A stretch of 64,000 bases of DNA from the NCBI RefSeq assembly GCF_024763615.1, contig NC_077224.1, positions 15,717,078 through 15,781,077 of the forward strand, given 5' to 3'. Positions within the stretch are counted from its first letter, which is position 1. Every line of letters begins with the position of its first letter. This DNA comes from Phlebotomus papatasi (taxonomy: Eukaryota > Arthropoda > Insecta > Diptera > Psychodidae). A program made the position numbers and the translations under genes. The notes under the pieces are model-generated. The model was not told the DNA's origin, did no database searches, and saw only the letters and a list, made by a program, of their open reading frames with translations. Positions 33,934 through 44,800 of the stretch are shown here, piece by piece.

Positions 33934-34167
33934 CAGTAGACTCTCGCTCAATCGGCTTTTTTTCAATCGGGCGAAAAATTTTGTTGACAATTTTCACGTT
34001 TAATTATGAAGCTAATTTGCTCAAATTCGCAGTAGTTTTTCCTATTTTATCAAGATGCTTTATAATTGAGCGCTTTTTGTGGAATTTACAAAGGTTTTGA
34101 CGCTCAAATCTATCGATAAACCGGATGACATTTCGCCCCAAATGCCCATTTGAGAGAGAGTCTACTG
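33934..34167 (+). mobile_element. MITE family D, copy 2 (234 bp, TA duplication)
   Basis: Same ends and length as 24651-24884, with flanking TA on both sides. It is close to the first copy throughout, so the family moved fairly recently. Confidence 0.85.
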
Positions 34168-34908
34168 TAGAACCAAACTTGAGGTTAGACTGTTCATAAA
34201 CCGAATAACCTTTAATTCAATAAAATCTAACTTCTTCAAAACAATTTTGAGGTTAGATTGTTCGTGAAAGACGAACAGCATAATTTCACCTTATTTTATT
34301 CAATAAAAACCCTTCAATATTTTAATTTTATGAAAAACTGTTCGTGATTGAGATTACAATGAGCAGCCTAATCTCAATTTTGACTAAAATTAACCTCAAA
34401 CTTGAGGTTAGGTTCATGATAATGCTTCACATGAACCGTTTAACCTTCAATTTAGTGATATCTAACCTTTGGAAATCAATTGAAAGGCTAGATTGCACGT
34501 GAATGACGAACAGCTTGATCTCAAAATTTATTTTAAGATATGTTATGAAAAACAGTTTGTGATTGAGATTGTAGCAAGCAGCCTGACCTCAAATATCACC
34601 ATAAAATCCTTATAATTAAATTTGAGTTTCCATTGTTCGTCATGAAGCTTCTATCAGGTAACTTAATGTCAAAATTGATTATATCAAACCACTTATAATA
34701 AGATTTGATGTTGAACTGTTTATGATTGAGCTTTAAGGAACATCCTAACCTCAAACTTGATTGGAGTTAACTTCTTTTTTAATTGTTTTTATTGTGAGAA
34801 TTTTACGAATTTTAGTTCAGTGTTAATTGTATTTATGTACAGAGAAATCTTCAATCAGAGCAAATGACATTCAAATCATCCAGTTTTTTCTCAGTGGATA
34901 TAGGAAAA

Positions 34909-34975
34909 ATTCCTGCCTCCACCCAGAATCGAACTGGAGACCTCTCGTTAACTAGACGAGTGCTCTACTAACTGA
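34909..34975 (-). pseudogene. tRNA-derived sequence (Thr AGT-like), 5' end broken
   Basis: On the minus strand, CAGTTAGTAGAGCA, a 5-bp anticodon stem CTCGT/ACGAG with loop CTAGTTA (anticodon AGT), and a good T arm TCCAG/CTGGG with loop TTCGATT are all present. The 3' acceptor strand TGGAGGC has no 5' partner and the D stem is broken. A tRNA pseudogene or SINE head, not a working tRNA. Confidence 0.6.
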
Positions 34976-35882
34976 TTTTTATAATCAAATTTGAGGTTAG
35001 ACTAGAACGTAAATATTTCTCTGAAGAACTGCGTAACCTCCAATTTGAATAGAATTAACTTCAAGAAACTTTAACAAGGCCAAAGCCTAAGTGTTCTTCC
35101 TCCCGGGGTAACACCTTTTCACTAGGAATCACCGGATGACTCTTTGTTAAAATTATTGTGTGATTCTCATCAACATGAGAATTAATTTCTTCTAATAAAA
35201 TTTGAGGTTAGATTGTCCGTAGTAGAGGAACATTCTAACCTCTCGAAAAGTATTTTCATGGTAACACCTTTACACTGTGTTTCCCTTGAGAAGTCTTTGA
35301 CAAAATTATTGCACCAGATTCATTATCACCGAGTATTAACTTTTTTCAATCAAATTTTGATTGAAAGAATGAGGTTAGACTGTTAGTGATTGAGTGTTTC
35401 TGATGAACCACCTAACCTCAAATTCCATTAAAAGAGATTTTAAATTGTGAAAAGAAATGGTGCAACCACAATAAACTTCTTCATAACCTAAAATTTAACT
35501 TTTTTCATCTAAAACTTTAAAAAATCTGTTGTGATATCTGAAAGGAGGAATTAAGAAGAGTCAAAACACTTAAATTGTGATAGTTTTGTGAGGAAACTTT
35601 TGAAAACTGTCTCTCAGCAGAAGTCTTTCTAGTCAAATTTTATAGGCTTCTGATGAATAACCTAACCTCAAATTTGATTAGAAGAAGTTAAATTGCAATG
35701 TCAAATTACCATAAAATTGTTGCTGTTTTAAAAATTGCGAAAAGAAATTATGCAGGTTCAAAAACTCCACATCAAATTTCTTCATAACCTAAAAATTAAA
35801 TATTATTTAAAAAGATCTTTTTTTTAGCTTCAATTTCAGAAATTTTGTTGTGATCTCTTAATTAATTTTTTATTCTTTAAAA

Positions 35883-36305
35883 CTGTGAAGTGATCACCTG
35901 TCAAAATTGGTGAACGCTTCACTGAAGTGATATCAAAAGAAATTCTGTAACATTGCCATAGCTTCACGTGAAAGGATCACTTTGAGGTTATGTGTTTCAC
36001 TTGTCAATTTTTCGGTGAAGATGATGTTATCACTCGGTGAAGCCAATGAATTTTTTTTCATACTCAGCTTGAAAAACAGCACTACATCATTTCTCATACA
36101 CAATTTTAGTGTTTTCCATTATTATGTTTCAAACATTGATGAAAATCTTAAATTTAATAAAATTTTCAACACACTTCCCCTCTCTGCTTCACGCAAAGTT
36201 ACAGAATAACTTTTCTAGCAGTCGTGAAGAGAAGCTCCTGAACCTTTCACTTGTGAATCGTTCACTAGTGAAGCGTTCACAGAGTTAGAGAATTCCTACC
36301 CTGGA
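35883..36305. mobile_element. MITE-like block with GTTCACTAGTGAA arms
   Basis: Words TGAACGCTTCACTGAAGTGA on the left and GTTCACTAGTGAAGCGTTCA on the right are inverted. GAATTCTGTAAC and AGAGAATTCCTACCCTGG mark the inner left and right ends, resembling the 13.2 kb MITEs. Confidence 0.5.
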
Positions 36306-37661
36306 AGGATATTCTTCAAAACATCCCCTCAAACGCAATAATCTACTAAAAATTCTTCGTGGTCAAGTTTGTGAGGTTAGTTAAAATAAAATATATTTTG
36401 AAAGGCAAAATTATCATAGAGAACCATCTGTTTTATCTCTAAATGGCCAAATTGGGAATAACAATTCCATTTCTGTTTACCCAATTAAATTAAACCCAAA
36501 ATATTTGAGGTTAGGGTAAACATAACCTCACACTTTTCAAAATACCGCCCCTGCCAAATACAAAAATGGGAACAAAAGATGCGAAAATTGGGAGATTCAA
36601 AACATTTCTAACAATTTTTCTCCCTTTCATTGAACATTTGATATCTTTCAATCATTTGTCTCTCGATACTTGTTCATCGCGAAAAATCCACTGTGAGTGA
36701 AATTAAATGCTTTCTTTGCCAACAATTACAACAATAAAATGTTCCTAATATTAATTTTACTTATTTTTTTTTCTTCTTTGTATCCTAAAATATTTCTGTG
36801 TGTAAATTTTTGTGTTTTTCACTTGTGATTCATTTTTTTTTTTTTGCAAAATTTTCTTTCACTTGAACACCGTGTGAATGTGCTTATTTGTTCAGTTTTT
36901 TGTTTTTGATAAAAATTTGATAAAAAACATTCTGTCATCTTTTTCCCGGGCATCTCTCCGCACAATCAAAACCGTTCCTAGCTATTCTTTCAGCAAAAAT
37001 ATTTCTTTTTTTGAAAAATTCCTATCTTAATTAAACTTTCCCACCCAACCAACAAAAAAAAGTCCTGCACCATTTTTTTTTGCAAAAAAATTGATCTTTT
37101 GTTAAAAAAGATTCCACAATTAATCGTAACGTTTATTGTACAAAATACTTTATATCTCTGTTAATTATTATTTAAAAAAATATACATTCAATTAATATAA
37201 TTTCCTTTAGTTAATATTTTCTTTTTTCTCTTTTTTAAATGTATCTACATTCAATATTTTATTTTCTTTATACCTCTCTTCTTTTTTAAATATTTATTCT
37301 TAACGATTATTGTTATTCTGCTGTTTTTTTTTAAATCTTATACCACATTTTATTTTACTTTTTAATTAAAATGATTACTTTCTTCTTCAAAAGATATCCG
37401 TAATATTTTTATCACGTACAACAATTATTCAATTATTATTATTTTTTTATTTTCTGTATTTTTTTTAAATATTTAATTATCTATTTTTTATCAATTTCTT
37501 TTATTGTGTTTGTGTATTGAAAGTAATTGTAGAATTAGCGAAAAGGAAAGAATATTTATGGCTGCTTACGTCATGGAATTTGCTTTTGTATTATCCGCAA
37601 TTTTGTTTTATTTTATTTATTTATTTTTTTTTGTAAATTACTTGCAGAAATTGCCCTAATA

Positions 37662-37809
37662 ATGACCAGCGCACAATAACTTTTGTTTTTAAACATGTTT
37701 TCAGAATTTCCCATGAGAATGAGCAAGATGACTAGATCTAGATCTCACTCACTCTTATTGAAATGTCAAAAACATGTTTACTAAACAAAAGTTATTGTAC
37801 GTTAGGCAT
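37662..37809. mobile_element. About 148-bp foldback MITE with ACAATAACTTTTGTTT arms
   Basis: GCGCACAATAACTTTTGTTT followed by AAACATGTTTT on the left is mirrored on the right. The core holds the palindrome AGATCTAGATCT. Confidence 0.7.
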
Positions 37810-40800
37810 AAATAATTTCCTGTGTTTTTTTTTGTTATTGTAAAACGTGTGTGCTCTTAGAAAATTATTTTCCTTCGATAGAAAATCCCCTATAAAGGAA
37901 CTACAACAATTTGGAGAACAAGTGTATCTACTTAATTAATTTTTTGTAATGTCCCATTCAATTTTTTTTCTAATAAATTTTTATCATTCTATCCTAAAAA
38001 CAAAATGTGTTCCTAAAAGACAACGTAAGATTTCTGAACGTCTGAAAAAATTGTGATTTCGGAAACTCTTTCTTTAAAAAAAAATTGTATTTTAAATCGA
38101 CGAACCAGCATCGATTAATCCCTCTAAAAATAAAAATTAAAAAAAAAACTTTGTCTTAGAGAAAATCTGTTCTAAGTTTAGGTCGCTTAATCCAATATTT
38201 ATCAATATAATTTTTATAGTTTCTACTAATTTCGGTTTTTGTTTTTTTTTTCCTTAAAATCTTCACATAATTAATTTTATTTAACCACAACAGATACTTT
38301 TTCTTTTTAAATAAATTTCAGATTTCATTTTCGTTGACGTACATTAAGGTCACTCAACATTTATTGATATAATTTTCTTGTCACGTATTCCCATCTTTTT
38401 TTTTCTTCATTAAACACTGCTTTTTTTAACCATTAATTTCTTTTTTATTTATTTCATAAACAGCACACAGATTAAATTTATGGAAATATTTGGTATTCTA
38501 CCGTGATTTCCTATCAAAAAAATTTGCGTTTATGGATTAGGCACAATTAATTTTCTTTTAGATTTACGTTAAATGATGTCACCTTTATCAAAAGGATTTT
38601 TTTTTAATAAAAATCGATAGCTTGTAAATATATGAATATTTGTTTAAAAATTTTAAGTTTAGCCGTTGTCTGACAATTTATAAATTTTGTGGATTAAAAA
38701 TGCTGTAATAAATAAATGAAAGGGCTTTATTCACTTACTTGGTGAAGATGTTGATTTAAAATTTTAGGTTATGTTTGACTTAACCTCAAAAACTCAAGAT
38801 GTGGCAAAAATTCAGATGTTCCTGAGAAGTTTAACATCAAAGACAACTCTTCTTCCAGACTAAATTAGCAATACAATAATTCTCATTGTTTTTTCTTAGG
38901 TTACCCTCTTATTTGACCAACTCAGGTTAATTCGAAATTTTTTAGGTTATGTTTAGTCTAACTCTACAAGTTCAAGACAATCTAAGAACGGCAGAATATC
39001 TTAATTTGCAGCGTAGAACATTTTTAACAAATGTCCGTGACAGGGAAAGAAAACGGATGGCATTTTTTATTCTTTAAATTCTAACCTCAAAAATACAATA
39101 AATTCTGTCTGATTCTAATATTTTTAAAGTTTTTTTTTTTTCAAATTAAACTTTGAAATGGCTTAAAAGATAGCAGATTTTTGAATTATCTGAGAAAATT
39201 GCATTTTACAGGGAATTCTGCTTTCAAAGATATTCTCGGGACCGAAAAAAGCCCGTGAATTCACTCCAGTGATACAGAAAAATTGCATACCCACAGGAGA
39301 TGCGTTTGGAATAAGTTACAGAAATGCCGTGATGTACTTACTCAAAACATTTTCGACGCCAACGGTTTGTAGAAAATATATTTCAAATTTGAGAAAATTT
39401 GCATAAGGGGCATTTCAATAATTATTTTATGAATGAGCTCCCAATAGTAGGCAATTAATAACAAATTCTTTCAATCCGTTTACACTTAAGCCAGAACTCC
39501 CTGTACTTTTTATTGGAAAATTCAGGAGTAATAAGATGATCTTTTTTCTAGGTTAAATCAAACATAACCTCAAACTATGGAAAAACACTTCTTTCAAAAA
39601 ATGTGATTGACATTTCTCCGAGAGAAATTTATGAAGATGTCGTAAAGTACGTCATTATTGATGTAACAATGAAATTTGTTTATTCATGTTCGAAAAGTGC
39701 ACACAGAATTTCGAATTTTCACTCTAAAAATTCACGCAAGGTTATAAAAGTTTATGAAATACCACAGTAAGAAGCTAAGAACTAGGAAGTAAGCCTCGTA
39801 GCTTTGATTTTCCCGATTTTCCTCATAACAAAGTGAAGACCGACACACGTTGATTTTCGAAACACTTCGAAATTCGAACAGGAAATGCCACAGTCACCAC
39901 GTGAGCGAAATGTGAAGTAAGTAGAGAAAAATGATCAGATTCCAACTCTTCAGACTTTGAATATTGCATTTTTCGCATTCCTCAGGAAAAATACTTAAAA
40001 ATTGATCATCATAATCTTGTTCAAAATAGATTTTTCGCTATAAGAAAAAACAAAAACTTGCAATATTCGAAGATCGGCGCGTTCAGTAGCTGATCATCTT
40101 CCCCTATAGATTTTCGAAACTGACTTTCGAATATATTTTTTTTTCTTTTGGTCAAACTGTTCAGAAAGTATCATTCATTTTAACATTTGCAGTCGAATTT
40201 TGAATATTGAAATGATTTTTTTTTAAATAAAATTTATTATTGATAATAAAAACCAATGCTTTTGAGCAAGTGCTCTTGACAGCAAAAAACTACATGAATA
40301 AAAATATAAAGATTTGTCAGAAAGCAAAGTTTACGTCCACCGCCGTCTTAGCGTTGGTGACCAAACTCCAGAGCCAAACGGTGGAAATGCTCTTTCATTT
40401 GAAAATATAAAACTTTCTGACATTTTAAGTGACTTTCTGACATTTTCGCGCAAGATTGTGATAATTTATGAAGTTTCCACGGAAGAGAAACTCATAAGTG
40501 AAAAAATACAGAAGATTCTCATGTACTCGAAACGTGGTATTTTTGTCATGCTATTTTGGTTAGCAATTTTTGGATATTTAACTGATTCTTGAACACGTTT
40601 TTGTTGTTTATGTTACGAAGGGTTAAGTCCTTTAAAAACTGACTGAATGATGTTTTGTGCATTGAACTTCTACTAAAGTTTCCTTTATTAATGTTATTTT
40701 ATATAAAAATTTTAGTAATTCAACAAAAAATTTATCTCGGCTGAAGTATATCTTTAAGTCAAACGACTGAAGTATGCAAAGGTCACTGGGTTTTTGGTAT

Positions 40801-40857
40801 ATTTTCACTGGATGACTTTGAGCTTTTAAAATACCAGAAAACTTTTAATAGGTCACT

Positions 40858-40905
40858 GGTGTCGAACCAAAGCCCTCAGAGTCTTAGAGCTAACCCTGTA
40901 TTAAC
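40858..40905 (-). repeat. tRNA-like SINE head
   Basis: Minus strand GTTAGCTCTAAGACTCTGAG followed by the B-box-like TGGTTCGACACCA. It resembles the plus-strand element at 9915-9985. Confidence 0.45.
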
Positions 40906-41766
40906 TGTATCAATGACATCATTCCCCATAAAGGCTCCTCATGTGAAATCAATTGTGCCTAGCCCATAATATTCCCAGTATTACAAATATAACCAATCAA
41001 TTGAGTTATTTTTACTGGAAAAAAGATCTCAAAAACCTCTTTCTTCCAAAAAACCACCAATAACTCAATTAAATGGCATTTTTTTTTTATTATACAATTA
41101 CTTTTTCAGCTTAAGACAAAAAAAAAACGAGATTTTCTTTCGAAAAATATATAAAGCTTTGAGCAAATCACGATATATTTTCTCTTGTATTCACCTGCAA
41201 TGAAAAGTTATTTCTCTTGTTTTTGTTTGATGTTTTTTTTAGAGAGAATAAATATAGATTTTCTTTTAATATTTCTTTAATAAACTGCTTGGCAGAAATC
41301 AATTCTCATTTTTTTCTTTTTAAATATGGACAATTATTACACACAGCTGAGAAATTTATCTCTTTTTTCTAACAATTGATTCATCCTCTTTTTCTTTTGT
41401 TATAAATATTTACCACAAATTAACGCCATTGACCAACAAATTTCTATATAGACTTTTTTCTTTTCCCACCTGCAACCCTCTTCAAAAAAATTTGTAATTA
41501 AACAACAAGTGTTAATATTGTATCTTCTCTCATACACGAAAATAGTAAATTTTATTGTTGATTTTTTTTCCATTGAAATTCTCTCCGTGCTATTTAACTT
41601 TATTTTTTTTTAAACTTCAATTAATCATGCAATATAAATACTTACAACGTATTTACGCTCCAAATGATTCTTCGTCTCCTCATCATTTTTCCTCCCTGTG
41701 ACTCGATCATAAATGTATCTCTCTTTCTTTTTTGAGTGGAAAGAGTTTTCCGAGTTTTCAATTATT

Positions 41767-41827
41767 TTATTTGTCATCCTGATCCATGGGTTCCTCGGAA
41801 TCTTCCCGAGAAAGATCCCTTGATGAT
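41767..41827 (-). CDS. HDAC4: HDAC4 last coding exon
   Basis: TTCTTGCAG acceptor; with two bases from the previous exon it encodes RSSRDLSREDSEEPMDQDDK and stops at TAA (41767-41769). The acidic ending resembles the end of vertebrate HDAC4. Confidence 0.88.
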
Positions 41828-44800
41828 CTGCAAGAACATTTTTTCTTGTTACATTTTTCTAAACATTCACATTGGGTTTTTTTTTTGGGGTATTTTTCTC
41901 ACCTATGAAGTGATTGCATGGATAATCCAGCCATTGCAGTCACAGTATCAGATTCATCTCTTTCACTTGATAGTGCTTGAACGGCTGAGAATGCCACCGT
42001 ATGAGCAAGTCTCTTAACAGCTGGCCAATGGCTCATCTGAGAATACAAAGAGAATTTCATACAGGATTCAGAGAATGATACTTTTTGCTTTTCTTAATAC
42101 ATAAATAGGGTAAATGTCCTAATTCGAAAGCATTTCCAGACGCTTTAACTTTGACAGAAGATTCAACACAATAAGTTCATATTTTTCTGAAGAGAATTAC
42201 ATAAATTTGCTCCTTGACTTCTAGAATGTTACTGTTTAGTGAAAATTCTTTAGATATAATTTGAAAACTTATTAAATACAAGAAAAATACGCGAATGTAA
42301 AATGCTTCTATTGGAAACATATTAATCTAAATGGAGACAAGGGAAAGGTTCTAATTGGAGACAAACAGAGTATTAGTGAAACCGCGACGAAAGGCTTCAA
42401 AAACCTTGTTGAGTTGCTCTTGAGAGCAGGATTTGTTCTTATTCCTGGTCTTTTCTCCTTTCCCATCTAAAACAATAGGAAAATCTCTCCAAAATAATCA
42501 TATTTCCGGGGTTTCCTATTGAAGCATTTGCAGACACTTCAGTAAAACCCTTTTTGTTTACGAAATAGGTAATTATTTCATTTGAGAACTTCACATACCG
42601 TTAACAATAAAGATTAGCACTTTATTTAATTAAAATTAGCCAGAAATATGACATAAATATTAAACAAAACGAATAAACAACAGTCATTTTATTGTATTTT
42701 TCATTGGAAAACATGGTCGATCGATGAAAAATTCAATGGTGAAAAGGTACACTTTAAATTTTTCTGAGAAATTAACAAATTAAAATTTGTGAATATGAAT
42801 GGATTTTCGCTCTTTTTGGAGCAAAATTAGCTAAATAATGAAACTGTGGTATAGAAAATATATAAATATAATAATTTAGTACTGTATTTATTATGAAAAA
42901 TATGACGTTTCCATTTGGAGTAGCAAAAAATTTCCATTTAGAGCAGGTTTTGAATTAGCTTAATTTACCCTAATTCCAGTGAAAGTAATATGACTGTTTA
43001 GGTGATCATTTTCCATGAAAATTCCCCTTGCACTTTCTCTGCAAAATTCTGTTATTAATCGGAAAAAATCGAAAATTGAATCGAAATAGGCAAAGAACAG
43101 AAATTTGCAGGCAGTACTGAAGGATAGTCCATGATGTCACATAACCTAGCTTTTTATTAATACATAACCTTAAATATATCAATTCTTGTAACCGATAAAG
43201 TCAAGTCCATTAAAAAATTAATTTAAAATTCAAGAAGACGTTATTGTCTATATAGGGTAAGTGTACCAAATTCCGGCTAGCTTACAATTCCGGCCACATT
43301 TTTATTCCTCAAATTTCCATGAATTTTTAGTTTTTTGCTTATTATAGAGATTATACTATGCAATAAATTAACAAAAATGTAGCTTCGATAAACGAGAAGA
43401 TGTTAAAAAGACTTTGGAAGGATTCCGAGGGCAAGGAACTATGAGAATGAAGGTGGCCGAAATAGGCCACCAAAGCTATGTCTATATTTTTATTCATTGT
43501 AAAATGGATTTAAAATGATTTTGAAGAAAATGAAGACGACAAACTGTCTACAAGGTTCCAAGTAACACTGCTTAAGAAAAATTAACAAAAAAAATCATTT
43601 AGTATGAAAAATATTACATTTTGAAATTGTGACTTTGGCGCTTGCATGCAACTATGCCGAAATTTGGCACACTCACCCTAATACACCATTTCATACCAAA
43701 TTTTGTGTTCAGTAGAGCCCCGCTATAGTCCATCGCTCTATAGTCCACAATTGTGGAGCTCAGAGGCAAAATGACACATATCCTATGGCTAAAGCATAGG
43801 ATATGTGTCATTTTGCCTCTGAGCTCCACAATTTATCGACCGTTGATTTCAAAACACTGATTTTAAGTTAGGTTATGTTTTTTAGTAGGCAACATGCAAT
43901 GTTGTCATAATTATTTTAATATTTTTGGCAAACTTTATTGAGTACAGTTCTGTCTCTCTATATTCACACTCTCTATATGCACAGCTTTTGTGTCGGTTGC
44001 ATTCAAAATCAATTTGTTTACATTTTGACAAAGTAATAAAGAAAATTATTTTCTTGGTAACTAATTTTTCTCGTTTTTAATTATCTTAATTTTATTTTTT
44101 CTGTCTCATATTATAGTTAAAATAACACGGGAAATTCTATAACAATAAAAAAATAATAATTTATTAAAAGAAGGAGAAAAACCGTTGGGAATTTCAAAAA
44201 AAAGTTGTGCATATTCAGAGAGAGAACTGTCAAAAAAAGTACCCAAACTGTGCATATAGCGAGACAGCACTGTAGTTGTGATAATTGCGATCCATAATGA
44301 AGAGAGCGAGGACAAGTACCACAATGGCAAAGAAAGTGGAAGCCGTCGAGCAATTTCAATACTAAATAATTTAGTTGATAATTTTAAAAAATGACATGGA
44401 CTATAGTGGGACCCAAGTGTCAAATCTTGAACCAAATATGGCCTATAGCGAGGCTCTACTGTAAATTCGAAATTTCCATTTCGAATCTTACAAAATTTAA
44501 CTCGAAATTACTGAATTACGCCTTTCAATTCCAGCTGGAAAATGAGTTTGCAGGCATTCCGAGTTTGCTCACATTAAGAAACTCACTTACAATAAGCTTG
44601 ACCTAGATTTATCACCGCTTTTTTTCTCTCTATCTAAATAATGAGCTGGTTAGAAACTTGAATTTGGTATGTGTCTCCGCTAAAATGCTATTTTCACAAA
44701 TTAATACGGATTGTGATAAAAACTAGAGATTTTTTTTAGGCTTTTGCAGTGTCATCGAATACGACCTTTTTAAATATTAATTGGAATACACTGAGGAAAA

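Larger units (their letters stand above)
33250..35700. repeat. Degenerate array of TTTGAGGTTAGACTGTTCGT units
   Basis: Roughly twenty diverged copies of TGAGGTTAGACTGTTC / CTAACCTCAAATTTGATT alternate in both orientations, spaced about 60-150 bp. A family D MITE and a tRNA-like fragment are embedded. No coding signal. Confidence 0.7.
36700..41766. other. T-rich gene-poor flank downstream of HDAC4
   Basis: Mostly low-complexity T-rich DNA with GAGGTTA palindromes near 38766 and 39550, a small foldback at 37662 and a tRNA-like fragment at 40860. Minus-strand AATAAA signals occur at 41766-41771 (overlapping the HDAC4 stop) and at about 41600 and 41549, so at least the right end is HDAC4 3' UTR. 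Confidence 0.5.
43710..44461. mobile_element. Outer MITE with CAGTAGAGCC ends
   Basis: CAGTAGAGCCCCGCTATAGT at the left and its relative GGCCTATAGCGAGGCTCTAC with TG at the right. It contains a second MITE (43945-44272) and a perfect hairpin (43749-43833). Confidence 0.75.

Noticed and set aside
34909..34975. Functional tRNA-Thr gene
   Set aside because: The 5' acceptor strand and D stem do not pair, so it was listed as a tRNA-derived pseudogene.
41736..42017. Plus-strand 93-codon ORF
   Set aside because: It is antisense to the last two HDAC4 exons, which join in phase and end in a recognisable C-terminus.
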